A stretch of DNA of 64,000 nucleotides, from contig JBNGIO010005827.1 of the NCBI GenBank assembly GCA_049999805.1, forward strand, positions 1-64,000, in the 5' to 3' direction. Below the pieces are notes generated by a model. That model saw only the letters and a program-made list of their open reading frames with translations, was not told the DNA's origin and made no database searches. Of the stretch, positions 33,201-54,210 are shown one piece after another. Every line of letters starts with the position of its first letter. The stretch's first letter is position 1. The DNA comes from Folioceros fuciformis (taxonomy: Eukaryota; Anthocerotophyta; Anthocerotopsida; Anthocerotales). The position numbers were made by a program, and so were the translations under genes.

Positions 33201-33976
33201 GGACTATTTGCAACATTTCAGTCAGTTCCTGGCAGTGCCCCTCAGAGAAAAAGACAAGGTAATGCAAACACGAGTTTGTCCGTATTGGAGCTCAGCTAGC
33301 CATGAGGAAGCTTCGATAACTTTTATTGCAACTGCTCGGTCAGGCGGGGGTGGAAGACGTCATACAGTTTATGGACGAGTACTGCCTCACACGAGAAGAC
33401 CGTGATACAATAATGGATCTCTCTCAAGTGAAGGTGAGTTGGAAACTTTGGACTCCGTGCCCGTGAACCTTGCAGAAAGTTCAGTAGATTGAAGTAGTCC
33501 CAATTGCTTCTGCAGGGTTTCAAGAATATACTGGACAGTATACCAGCTCAGGTAAAAGCAACATTTACAAGGATGTTTAACCAGACGTCAAGTGATCGAG
33601 TTATCAAGTCCAGTGTTATGCTACCTGAGGCCAAGGCCAAGGCCAAGGCTAATCAAGTTCCAGTATTTCCAACATTGGCCTTAGACACGTTCGATGGTCC
33701 TGTTACTGGTACGTGGTTCACGGCAGCACCCTAAACACCTCTTGCTGGTGCGTTGGTCTTCACACCTACTTACTGATGCCTGGGAGATGGGCAGACGATA
33801 ATGAGGATGAGACTCTGGAGGAGGAAAATACTGAGGCTGAAGGTGCCAACGCTGTGATTCCTGGAGTGACCAAACGGGGTGCAAGTCAGCGGCAAAATGA
33901 TGGCAAGAACTTCAAAAGGGATCAACCATCGAAGAGCAGGGGCAGAGGCCCGAACAAACGAGGGAGAGCCAGATGA
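30211..33976 (+). CDS. RFC1: Replication factor C large subunit RFC1, apparently lacking the BRCT domain
   Basis: Fifteen exons: 30211-30423, 30557-30901, 31060-31257, 31346-31678, 31811-31864, 31970-32035, 32170-32273, 32409-32499, 32591-32763, 32863-32902, 32989-33113, 33186-33258, 33344-33433, 33516-33708 and 33795-33976. They give 759 residues, about 200 shorter than Arabidopsis RFC1. RFC1 is the large subunit of the PCNA clamp loader. Visible are an N-terminal PIP-like MDIRKFF, LWTEKHKP, Walker A GPPGIGKT (about 229-236), VNASD, and Walker B with acidic pair at about 305-306 in LLMDEVDGM. Later come PIICICND, the C-terminal RFC1 domain (GERNFNRFSGWLGKNSTAGKN) and a basic tail. Between the PIP-like start and the AAA+ module there are only about 100 unrecognisable residues. 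Introns 1 and 2 (133 and 158 bp) are too short to hide a BRCT exon. Confidence 0.94.
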
Positions 33977-34085
33977 CGAAAAAACGCGGGATGTTTGCAA
34001 AAGCGAGGGCCAGGAGATGTCACTCTTGTAAAATACTCTGCTTCGCCTCTTCCGTCTCGGCAATACGCTTTGCGCATTCCGTGTT
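33977..34085. other. Tail-to-tail junction of RFC1 and alpha/beta hydrolase
   Basis: Only 109 bp separate the two stop codons, so the 3' UTRs almost certainly overlap as antisense transcripts. Confidence 0.6.
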
Positions 34086-36381
34086 CTAGAGTGGGCCTGA
34101 CAGATGTCGGTGGAGCCAACTTCGTGCTTCCTCTGCCATTGTTTGTGTTACGGAATGCCCAACCCCTTTCTCTGCAACAAACTGCTCGCGGACGTGAGTG
34201 GGACACCACCGATCTGTGTTCAATTAGCGTTATGCTAGGCACAGGCCAGGTCTGGTACCTTGAAGTGATGTGGCACCCCAGCTTCCTGATATATAGCTGC
34301 TGTTTTAGTAATGGCTTTCTCCAAACCATCCACTGGGCAACGTGGATCCTGCAACCCTGCATCGAAGGACCAGTCAAGCGAAGATTATGATAGACGTATG
34401 GTTACAAGCATCCTTCCTGGATAAAGTTCTGTTTCACAGTGAATCACCATTCATGATCAGCAGCGGCCGTGGCACTATTGCAGGCAATGTTTGCTCAACG
34501 TCAAACTTGTCCATTAATCCTGGTGCAATGCGTCGCCAGACCTGTATATGAAAATCGACAACGTGCAGTAAGAAAGCTGCGACATTGGAGTACAGTGAAT
34601 TACATTCATGATCCGTAAAGATCTCACAGCAGCCACCGTTTCTCCATCTACTTCTGATTTGCCAAGATCTTCACTTGCGACTGTCATTGCCAAACCAATT
34701 GCCATCCAAAGTTAGAGCGTGATTTTATGTCTACCGCTGGGAAGACGAATTCACCTACTTCACCTCTGAAGACAGCTGGGATGGTGGCAACCCGAGCCTT
34801 CCATTGGTCGTGTGTAACAGCCCAACTGAAGGACTAGACAATGCACATGTTTGTCAAAAAAGACCCCAGATTGAAGCAATCACGTACAACAGATCGGCTG
34901 GGCTGGTTTATGTACCTGCACTCCTATGAGGCAAACAACTGCAGCAATCCGAGGGTCTGCAGCTGCTCCAAACCAGGCATTCATTCCTGTAGTTCAAAAC
35001 CCACATTTATCATTTCCATTGTAACACAAGAAGCCCCTCAGTGGCGGAGAGGACGAGAGCTGAAGCAAGTGCTGCCTCACCCCCCAGAGATATGCCGAGA
35101 ACGCCAATTCGCTTTGAGCAAATGTCAGGTCTTCCAGTCAAGTAATCCATCAGATTCACCAAATCCCAAACCTTGCATGTACCGGACACAGGATCTATTA
35201 TACACAACGGCCCATAAAGACGTGTACAAAACTCCAGACAGGCATCCCAGTCAAACTAAGCAATCCGATCCGAACCGTATCAAAGATGAATGGCATTTCT
35301 TGACCTGTCTTCCAGGCAGAGATGAGAGCCTGCAGGAAGCATACTCGGGGCATTAGTCACACCCCCAACCCACAGAGATTCCATCAAGGCAAGGCTTCCA
35401 TCGCAAATGAGGTCGGGTAGATCAAATAGATTACGTCGGAATAAGAATGCACAGAATTCGCACGCTCTCCATGATACCGTGAATCAATAGCTACAGCAAC
35501 GTATCCACGTTCAGCAAATGCCTGTTCAAGGTCACACATGATAAGCACACCAATTACAGCCCAGTTTCTGGAAAATCCAAATCTGCCCTGTATGTCGTGA
35601 CAAACCTTCATGTAAGGGCGCATGAGCATCTTATCAGCACCAGTCCAATGCAAAAAGATCACAGCAGGCCTTGCTTTCGGAATTCCAGTTTCATCTTGAC
35701 ACTGACTTGGCCTCGGTGCCAGTATTAGCACTGGCAGATGTCCTTGCTTCCCCGCCTGGCCAGATTTTGGGAAATCAGTATTTGTGGACCTGAATAACAG
35801 ACACAAGATCTCAAGATGGGGTCCATACCTCCACATGTAGCAGCAGGTTTTCTTCCTGAAATTTCTCCCCCGATCCAGCCGATTCCTTTAAAGCGGCCGA
35901 TGCTATCGTCTGCTTCAGACAGGACCAAGACATCGGTTGTTCTCAGTGTAGTAGCATCTTCTGCACTGAGCTGAGAGTAGGTTTGTACAACGGAAAACGA
36001 GAAACACTCACGGTGGCCGTCCGTTCGGAAATGAACCCTTCTCGCTGGAGGAAACGCGTGTCCACATGCGTGGACGGAAGCAGTGAGAGTGGTACTGCAC
36101 TAACGATATTGAACAGTTTGTCCTCTTTTCTGCAGCTGCGATTTGGAGTATGCCGGAATGACAGCTTACCGGCTTCTCCACGCCGACTAGCCAGAGTCTC
36201 AAGGAGCTGCCTGCGCACTTCCTCGACCTCCTCATTTCTCGATGCTGCAACATCTTCTCCTGTTCGCTCCTGCAAGTGGTGTAAATTGTCCGGTCTTCTT
36301 TGAGCAAAACTTCGTCTACCATTATCCAGATGCAGCAACGACAGATATTACCATTGCTGCTTTCTCCTCTTCAGATTTCAT
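34086..36381 (-). CDS. Alpha/beta hydrolase, plant At5g25770-like
   Basis: Thirteen exons on the minus strand: 36352-36381, 36170-36269, 35829-35941, 35606-35755, 35435-35521, 35276-35329, 35081-35171, 34916-34986, 34764-34833, 34628-34680, 34448-34541, 34259-34356 and 34086-34184. They give 369 residues. It is a serine-hydrolase fold protein of unknown substrate. Motifs are EEVRRQLLETLASRRG-like N-terminus, EENLLLHVEAGKQGHLPVLIL, the oxyanion-side ARPAVIFLHWTGADK, and AIDSRYHGERA. The nucleophile elbow GISLGG (Ser in GxSxG) is followed by GMNAWFGAAADPR, PRPLLIMNG-x-QDPRCPVDGL (candidate Asp) and EKGVGHSVTQT (candidate His). HW replaces the usual HG after LF/FLH. The short first exon (10 codons) and exon 9 acceptor are the least certain calls. 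Confidence 0.85.
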
Positions 36382-37304
36382 CACCAGCTGCAGTGCAGAG
36401 TCAATGGGTTATTCCTTGCTTCATTCGTGAGCCGTAAGGACACGATGCTCACCAACCTCCGCACACCACCCACCTGCACGACTTATCCGCCACGAATCTC
36501 AAGTCCAAGCCAAGTTCATTCAGACTGAGATACCGACATTTATTGATGACACATCTCCCAGTAATGGACTCTTCCACGTTGTGACATTGACCGTCTGCCT
36601 TCTCAAGGACAAAGACACCCGATCGTGTTGGAAACGGGCATTCTTGATCGATTTCAGGTTATTCCACCTCACAGGGATCCGAGAGGACTGACTATGTTTT
36701 CATTACGATGATGATCAGGGGCTCAGCGGTGAACTGTGCCTGGGGCATGGATCAAGGTAGTGAGGTGTACAGCCTTGGGTTATCTACTCTAAGGTCAGAG
36801 ATCCACTGGGTTGGCGTAATCGAATGTACGAGAAGAGTCACTTGGTGACTGCAAACCTGAAGTTCATAAGTGGCACTTCAGTCTCCAAAAGTTAAGCTTT
36901 TCATGCACTTCATAAACGGTGGACGGATAAGGGAAGCCTCTTCATTGTCCAAAATATAAGAGCTAGCTAGTGAGATCTCAGATCCCGTGCAGCCTATATA
37001 GTCCCGCTCCTTCTGAGAATCCAAGTGTACAGCCACAAAATGCCTTGCGAACCACCTACACATGATAACCTTAGAAGGGGTAACAACCAGTCCTACTTTA
37101 GGCACCACGTATTCGAGTCTAAACAGACTGAGCAGCATCAGCAACAACAGCTGCACCAAACTTACCACGATAATGTGATCTGTGTGTGAGACAGAACAAA
37201 CTTCCTACAGCTCCTACGTCTTTATGCAAAGAAAGTCCCTTGCGATTCTTCCTGTACGCTTATGTGGCACCAACAACGACTGACCGCGCCGGACGTTATT
37301 TATC
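36382..37304. other. Intergenic region between hydrolase and Vma12-like genes
   Basis: Holds the hydrolase promoter on the left and the Vma12-like 3' UTR on the right. A 96-codon minus frame at 36878-37168 starts with a Leu-rich hydrophobic run but matches no family I know and lacks support. Nothing else is recognised. Confidence 0.4.
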
Positions 37305-38192
37305 TCAGCTATTCTTTTTCTGCAGGTGTTCCTCATATTGAGAAATTCGGATAATGTACAAAGTTGTCTCCAGTAGCATGCCAAATATAATGCCCGCCGC
37401 TGCACCAGCTGAATGCTGCAGTAGTAATAGGCAGGAAGAGAGACCACGTCAGCCAAGCAAGATTGGACCGGAAAAAACGACAGAAATCTTCAACCCATCA
37501 ATGGTGGAAAAGGATTACCAGAGCTGGGTTGCTTTGGAACATTGCCCGGCACATGTAATAACCGACCAGGCAGCAAACAAGCATGGTCACCGCCACATGG
37601 AGTCCTGCATCGGCTCCAAAAATCTAATCAGACCATTGCAGCAAGGAAGGTGCGTTACAACATGACATTTCCAATAAGCAACCGCAATTACCGAATCCTA
37701 GTTGCTCTTTGTACGAGGAGAAGTACTCTGGCGGCGCCGGCTTCCCATCACTCACGAGCGCGTCATACTCCCTCCTGTCTGCTACATCTTGCAACTTGGC
37801 CAACCTTTCCACCAACTCCTTACTCTGAAACAGCATCACGTGTGTCGGTCTTCCAGTCACCCGACAAACCGAGACAGCCTTAAACGATTAGCTGAGAAAT
37901 GTACCTTCACTCTGGGTGCTGGACTCTCCAGCTCAAGCGTGCTCCCCGCAACTAGATTGTGGAAGCGGCCCAGGTGTTTGGGGTACAAGAGCCACACATC
38001 CCGCAAAGCTGTATACGGAACGGTGGCCGCACCTTCATGCTTCAGTACCTCTCTTGCCGAATCCGCAGAGATGACGCCCTTGTCGGTCAAATCACGTAAT
38101 CGCCGAAGAAATTTTTGTATAGCGGGAGTGGAGCGCAGGAACAAAATTGGACGATCTGCTCCATTTCCAGCTTCCTGCTCAACCTCTGACAT
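37305..38192 (-). CDS. VMA12: Vma12/TMEM199-like ER factor for V-ATPase assembly
   Basis: Four exons on the minus strand, 37905-38192, 37692-37824, 37519-37604 and 37305-37415, give 205 residues. Family members sit in the ER membrane and help assemble the Vo sector of the vacuolar H+-ATPase. The N-terminal cytosolic part has LRSTPAIQKFLRRLRDL, the VPYTALRDVWLLYPKHL stretch and REYDALVSD. Two transmembrane segments follow: about residues 143-160 (LHVAVTMLVCCLVGYYM) and 172-192 (AGAAAGIIFGMLLETTLYII). The start at 38192 (MSEVEQEAGN) was chosen because the upstream in-frame stretch is Ser/Trp-rich and not conserved. It is divergent from the proteasome gene. Confidence 0.86.
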
Positions 38193-38403
38193 ACCTCTGG
38201 TGAACGAAGAACTAGAACTCCAAAACCAGACCCAACAAAAACTCACTTTACGAAACCCCGCCGGCGTGCAGGTCAAGTCTCTAGTTCATTGTCTAGGTTT
38301 CTGTTTGCCAGCATTTTTCGCTTAGAGCGGACTTGAAGTTGTTCGAAGTAGGTGACGTTGGACCAGAGCGCTTTGTTTTGCTTGGTCTTCAAATTTGCGC
38401 ACC
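38193..38403. promoter_or_regulatory. Divergent intergenic region between Vma12-like and proteasome alpha7 genes
   Basis: 211 bp separate the opposed start codons. Nothing TATA-like stands out. Inferred to be a bidirectional housekeeping promoter. Confidence 0.45.
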
Positions 38404-39245
38404 ATGAGCAGCATCGGCACCGGCTACGATTTGTCCGTGACCACGTTCTCGCCGGACGGGCGCGTTTTCCAGATCGAGTATGCAACCAAGGCTGTGGACA
38501 ACAGTGGTACGATGGCGGTCTAGCTGATTGAGGTTTGTGTGGCTTGTTCCGGGTGAGGCGTAGTTAGGGTTTGATGCTGCGTGCTTTTGATGCAGGAACC
38601 GTGATTGGCATCAGGTGTAAGGATGGGGTGGTACTGGGAGTGGAGAAGCTTATTGCTTCAAAGATGCTGCTGGAAGGGAGCAATCGGAGGATCCACTCAG
38701 TGGACCGGCATGCGGGGATGGCCATGGCAGGGTTGGCAGCCGACGGGAGGCAGATAGTGAGCCAAGCTCGAAGCTCAGCGTTGGAATATCGTAACTTTTA
38801 CGGGGAAGATATACCCGTGAAGGAGTTGTGTAACAGGGTGGCCAGCTATGTGCACCTGTGTACTCTCTACTGGTGGCTCAGACCGTTCGGCTCGTCAGCG
38901 ATTTTGGGAGGGTTCGACAGGGAGGGTCCGCAACTATACATGATCGAGCCTTCTGGGGTTGCTTACCGCTATTTCGGAGCTGCAATTGGCAAGGGCCGTC
39001 AGGCTGCTAAGACAGAGATCGAGAAATTGAAGCTCTCGGACATGACGTGCCGGGAGGGCGTAGTTGCAGTAGCCAAGATAATATATGGCGTGCACGACGA
39101 GGTAAAGGACAAGTCTTTCGAACTGGAAATGAGCTGGATTTGCGAAGAGTCTAAGAGGGAACACGAGCGTGTGCCTGCTGGTCTGCTAGCGGAAGCGGTC
39201 AGTGCTGCTAAGGCCGCACAAGAGGAGGATATGGATGCTGACTAA
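38404..39245 (+). CDS. PAG1: 20S proteasome subunit alpha type-3 (alpha7, PAG1)
   Basis: Two exons, 38404-38506 and 38596-39245, give 250 residues, the usual length. This is an outer-ring subunit of the 20S core particle, in cytosol and nucleus. Conserved features are [23 protein letters not shown] (the alpha-subunit N-terminal signature), then [16 protein letters not shown], the [22 protein letters not shown] segment, [13 protein letters not shown], and a C-terminal acidic end EEDMDAD. Donor cagtg|gtacg and acceptor gatgcag|gaacc restore NSGTVIG. The 89-bp intron carries a telo-box-like tagggttt at 38565-38572, a motif frequent near the starts of plant housekeeping genes. Confidence 0.97.
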
Positions 39246-39844
39246 GGATTCAGCGGAGAGCTAGGCCATTCCTGAGTTGGACAGCTTTCATTGCGTCCTT
39301 GTTTCTTTGAACTCACGGCATTTTGTGCAGGCCCTGTAGAATCGCGGCTCCTTCCATTCATTTCTCATCGTCCTTTGAGCTTATTCCAGGATTGGGAGCC
39401 CTCTTTGTGCCAGTGCTTTATCAATCCCGTGTCGAGAGAGTGTTCGAAGCTGTAAGAGTGGCAAGAGGAATATGCCGACATGTGCATGTGATCCCGTCGG
39501 AAGCTTCGTCTTGGAGCTGTACCATCAGCTTTATCGCCTCTAGAGCCAAGTCCTTTATGTTTTGCCGTATGTACACTTCTGTAACACGGGAAGCAAGTAT
39601 AAAATTGATGGTTGACGCCTTTCAAGGCCAGTTACAGCAGCACAAAGCTGGCGCGGACGTACATACTTCGAATAAACCAAAACCAGACGCCTCAATTCCA
39701 AAGGGGAACAGAGCGAGACAGAAGTTTCTACTTGGCCTCTCCAAGTTGCACATCTTTCAAGTAACTTATTCCACTATGACAAAGAATGCGATTTTGATTT
39801 TCTACTTTGTACAAGACAGCGAACTGGAGGGACTGCCTGCATTA
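39246..39844. other. Convergent 3' region between PAG1 and KDM5
   Basis: 599 bp between converging stop codons. A 202-codon plus frame (39323-39931) overlaps the KDM5 last exon in antisense and shows no domain, so I treat it as non-coding. Confidence 0.45.
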
Positions 39845-49877
<10,033 letters not shown>

Positions 49878-52420
49878 CCCCTGGTGAAGCTGATTTCCTT
49901 GACCAAGGAGGTCAACGCACAGACCCACCCACGGCGTTCGGAGATCCCCGGCCTAAGAGAGCTGACCAGTGAGAGCCTGCAGAAATAGAGAGAACGGTCA
50001 GCTGACTCCAGACGCGAGCAACAACAACACTGGCCCACGAAGCTGATACCTGCCCGGACTAACGAAAGTGTGAAGGTGATCGGAAGTTTTTCCTCACCTC
50101 CAGTTTCACAACCGCCTCCATCGCGAAATGGCATGTCACTTCATCGTAAGAGTCGATCTGCTCACCTACAACATAAACCAGCCCTAAACGATGATGATCT
50201 AAACCGACTCTACTCTGACATTCAGCTAACATCGAGAGCACAAATGAACGTCCGACCCAGCTTCGCAGCCACATGTCATCTCCAACCGCACATCCTTCCC
50301 TCACCCTTCTTCTCCGTCCCCATAATCTAGTATGGGCCCAGCACACTACCATGCCCGACCTACTTGATTGCAGACCGCAAATCTCAAATGTCACAATGAT
50401 CAACCAGCCACAGGCAGGGGTAGATGCAAAACTTCAGTACTCCAGCAGAAGCATTCGATTTCGAACAGTCCAGATCTATGGAAAGCTCACCTGCTGTGGC
50501 CAACTTGTGCTCCACAAATAAAGATGTCACCGGCCAGCAAATCTAACAACACCACAAGGAGCAAAAACATGGACAGAGGCGTGTCAGAGGAGAGGAAACA
50601 GGAGAAACGGGACGGCAGAGTCCCGAGGTTGATGTAGCACGCCGCTGAAATACCAGAGCATGTAGAGCGAAAGGCATGACTTTCGTTGGAATTTGGTGAG
50701 CCGGATATTTCCGAACCGTTTCACACACATATATACCTATGATTTTGCCAAATACGGATTTGTCAAATAGATTGGTGATGTTCAGCGCAGCGCACAAAGG
50801 TGCATACATAGAATCTCAAGCCATATCGAAATCGCCTGAATATTTATGTTTCAAGAGAAATTTTTAGACTTTATTATTAAAAATAGAAATCCATCTACCC
50901 CTAAAAAGAGAAGCAACACCCATAGTGGACACCTAATCAAGGGGACTAGCCCTAAAATTACGCCTCTCAAAATTGCCTATTGTCAAAGGACTCCACGATG
51001 GCTGTGGCGGATGAGAACACGATCCACTATTTAGGGTGAGGCAGAAGTGTCTTAATGGACCTTTGTGACGAGACTAATGAAAACCTCCCTTGCATGCAGA
51101 GAAATATCTAGTAGCACTTGAATCCCATCACCTAAGGCTTACCAATTGAATCCCATCACCTAAGGCTTACCACTTGAATCCCATCACCTAAGGCTTACCA
51201 CTGAATCCCATCACTGGCGGTGGTTCCGGCTCACTGTGGCAGGGTGAGCCATCAAGGCAACATCTCAGAAGATCTGGTGGCAGGATTTTCCGAGAGTCTA
51301 ACAATAATGTGCTAGGTGTCAGTATGAATTTAGATAGGTGAGGGCATCTTGCATGGTGCTGTGAATGACAGCAGCTAGTTGTAAACGTAGCTGGAAGGAC
51401 GTCGAGTGCCGTTGGTAGTGGAGGCCTCCGTCCATAAAACGTCCTTAGCTCTAGTTAGACATAGCCACTTCTCCCAGCTCTTGGTCACGGAGGAGTCCTC
51501 TCGCTCAAGGGGAGCGGAGGACCTCGTTGGCTGGCATGTGTGCCACCATCTCGAAGGAGGTGGTCAGGAGGGGGGTTGTGGTCAAGTTTTCTAGCAGTTG
51601 GCCTAGTGCCCTGCAAGTTCTCGCCCCTCCCTAAGGTCGGTGGTGGGTGTGGTTGCTGTTAGTCGAAGTAGTAAAGCCTTGGGAAGGAGTCCCTAGAGAT
51701 ACCTGCTAACCAACACCGGGGGCCACGACACGGCAGGCTGGAGAAACGAACTAGTCTGTTGGTCACTTGTGGCTAACGTAGAAGCTAGAGGAGCACGTAG
51801 TGGATGAAGACTCTTCTCTTCTTTCAACGTCCAGTGGTTTCTAGCCACCTACTCTAAAAACGTGTGTATTGAGAGCGACTTATAGTTGGTGTGGTAGAAC
51901 AGGTAAGTAGATAGTTGCTTCTAGCATGACACCGGACTCATTGGGACGGACTCCATGAATACTACTACAACAACCGCTGATGATGTAGCCTCGACAGTCG
52001 GATTGACAGCCCCACATGGTACCTAGTACTTGGGTGGTCCTTAGTTCTCCTTTTTTCCTTGTCTCCTCCCCCCCCCCCTTCCACCTTCTTCTCCACCTTC
52101 ATTCCTACCCCCATCCTTACCCCCTTCTTCTCCTATGTTGCTTCTACTTCCACCATGTTTCCTCTTTGTCCCTCACCCCTTCTCCTTAGTCTCTACCCTA
52201 AGTACTAGTCGTACAAAACCCTTGCTCTACACAAACATCATACGCCTTTTGTCAGAGTGCATTGCGGCAGAGCCCTGAGAGCAATTGACCTCCCTCTCCC
52301 CCACAAATCTACACACCTTCCACCTACGAACATCAACTACCATTGCCCACAAACGCATGTCTAGCACAAGAGGCAACAATGATTTTGCTCCCATGCATCC
52401 CACGTCTTGTGCTTGTGCTC
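49878..52420. other. Region upstream of KDM5; AT-rich to CT-rich non-coding DNA
   Basis: Positions 49878-50640 are probably the KDM5 5' UTR and promoter. Positions 50640-52260 have no recognisable exon but contain tandem repeats (51118-51213) and a CT-rich stretch (about 52050-52200). It could include one end of the broken CACTA element whose transposase begins just to the right. I could not find a convincing CACTA terminus. Confidence 0.4.
51118..51213. repeat. 27-28-bp direct repeats (about 3.5 copies)
   Basis: The unit starting 'tgaatcccatcacctaagg' begins at about 51119, 51147, 51175 and 51202, nearly identical each time. The repeats are contiguous with no spacers, so this is a tandem array and not a CRISPR. 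Confidence 0.92.
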
Positions 52421-52762
52421 CTAGCCAGACTCCTCTTCATCATCCTTCCACCCACGTGTGGGATCATCTGTTAAGGCCCAATGCCGATTTCCGGCGAGAG
52501 GATCAGGGTGTAGTAAGCATTGCATGACTTGCCCGGGCCACACAAAAGGCCCATCCTTGCTATCAACCCTATAAGCACATCGCCGTCCAAGGTTGACCAA
52601 GTCAAACCCACAAAATGTGGTCCGTAGGAAGGGAGGTTGGGCATCTATGTCACTCTCATACAACCTCACCTTCAACATGAGTGGTCTGATGTCCTCAGAG
52701 ATGAAGAGACGCAATATTTTTTTCAACATGATCGTAGAAAGTTCACGCATGTGGTCCCTCAC
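52421..52762 (-). pseudogene. CACTA/En-Spm transposase C-terminal fragment (DUF4216-like)
   Basis: A 113-codon minus frame contains FCGFDLVNLGRRCAYR-like, PFVWPGQVMQCLLH and RHWALTDDPTRGW. This follows the order of the DUF4216 domain (pF-l-Q--Q-fY--Dp---W) found at the end of plant TNP2-type CACTA transposases. It lacks the upstream part, which I find on the same strand at 59190-60227, on the other side of the copia element. It is interpreted as one transposase gene split by insertion. Confidence 0.6.
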
Positions 52763-52900
52763 CTAGCAGGCTAACCAAGAACATTGCAAACAGCACTATC
52801 TTGGGTTGTTGTTCGATGGTAGTTTGCCACCATGGTTCGAAGGTGACTACCTTTGCTAAGCATGTGCCAGTAAGCTATTGATGTGGAATGTGGGCCTGCC

Positions 52901-53150
52901 TGTGGAAGTTAATTAGGTTTAATTAACTTAAATAGGCAGGCTTTAGATTAATTATTAATTAGGCACCCGAATCGTTAAATGATATGAAGCGCCACCACGT
53001 TTCATATGGTCGTGACTCTAGACTAACCGTCACATTCCTCGCTTCGTGAACAGGCATAAGCACGCCTTCAGAGGCCAAGGTCTCGGCCAATAAATTATCC
53101 TTCCTTTTTCATGTTCTGATCTCTCTCTCTCGATCCATCGACTATCTTTA
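52901..53150 (+). repeat. 5' LTR of the copia element
   Basis: 250 bp, begins tgtggaagtt and ends ctatcttta directly before the primer-binding site. It contains 'aataaattatcc' near its 3' part, a possible polyadenylation context. Confidence 0.92.
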
Positions 53151-53162
53151 TGGTATCAGAGC
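53151..53162 (+). promoter_or_regulatory. Primer-binding site, initiator methionine tRNA type
   Basis: tggtatcagagc is the standard copia primer-binding sequence, complementary to the 3' end of plant initiator tRNA-Met. Confidence 0.92.
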
Positions 53163-53285
53163 CATGCTCGGTTTTTTATAGAGTCCATCCGCCCTCTATC
53201 GAGGAGCAGCTTTTCTGTCTCCTGGACAGGAAGCAGATGGACTGTTTTCAACACCCTGTACAATAATCAATCAGATTAGAACCAA

Positions 53286-54067
53286 ATGGATCCAGCATCC
53301 CCCCCTAGCAATTGCGCTGTCTACAAAAGCACGAAATGTATTAAAAATCTGCCACATGCTCAATTCTGTAGTCTCATCACTGCATTAAAGAAAGCCCTAA
53401 GCAGATTCGGAGAGATGTCAGATGCTTTTCTTGCATATGCCGTTGTGCATTATTACAGCTAGCGTCTTGCATTATGCCGAGGAGGAGAGGTAGAAGGTTG
53501 CCAGAAACTGCTAACCTGTTTGTAGGTGCACCAGGAGAATCGGTTGCATCACAGCATCGTAGATTGAACCTTTTTTTCAGTTCGCACTGTAGAAACCTGT
53601 ATCAGCAGTCATGCGCACCACTCCAGGGTCAGAACTTACAACAAATTAGGCCTGATCTCCTGCACAGTCTACGCGCACTAAGCCGTGACATTGCTCGAGC
53701 ACAATTAGTTTCTTTCCAAGAACAGCAAAAACTTGCACGTAACACTCACCTACTGTGTCGCAATTGCGTAGCCAAGCAATCTACCATTCCATCCTCTACT
53801 GACCAGCTTCTTGCAAAGGTTCATGACCAAGTCATGCTGCAATCCCAACGCATAAAAGAAACCAACATCAAATTAGACGCACTGTTTGCACAAGGTCAGT
53901 TGAACTCGCTGGCTGTACCTGCACACCCAAGAACCAACACGCAATGTGAGAGCACCGTTTTTGGAGCATCAGCACCTGTGCAATCAAGAAACATGAAAGC
54001 CGCGGAGATTGAGTGCAAGGATCCGGAGGCGTGCGCCGCAAGGGCTGCTCGACCTTTTTTTTTTTAA
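53286..54067 (+). other. Extra open frames upstream of gag in the copia leader
   Basis: Two open frames lie between the primer-binding site and gag. One is a 58-codon frame at 53286-53462 (starts MDPASPPSNCAVYK). The other is a 197-codon frame at 53474-54067 with Gln/Arg-rich, helix-like sequence that ends in an 11-T run (54054-54064). They are in different reading frames and might be one frame broken by an indel. Neither resembles gag, env or any domain I know. An ORF before gag is unusual for a plant copia element. Confidence 0.5.
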
Positions 54068-54210
54068 AAAAACAATGGCTGTACATGTCACAAGGCGGGA
54101 GAGGCAATCGCAGCCGTCGCACACCAAACCATGGTGCCGAATCAAGTCAAGGGTGAAGCAATACAAGTGAAGAATCAGGGTTTTATCCCCTACCGGAAGA
54201 TCCCTCTTCA

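Noticed and set aside
35725-35928. Alternative reading frame through hydrolase exon 3
   Set aside because: Only the frame giving EENLLLHVE joins AGKQGHLPVLIL in phase and matches the family.
36878-37168. 96-codon minus frame with a hydrophobic N-terminus (possible signal peptide)
   Set aside because: No conserved motif, no splice context, and it lies in the likely 3' UTR of the Vma12-like gene.
51118-51213. Regularly spaced direct repeats resembling a CRISPR array
   Set aside because: Units are contiguous with no unique spacers and the genome is eukaryotic; it is an ordinary tandem repeat.
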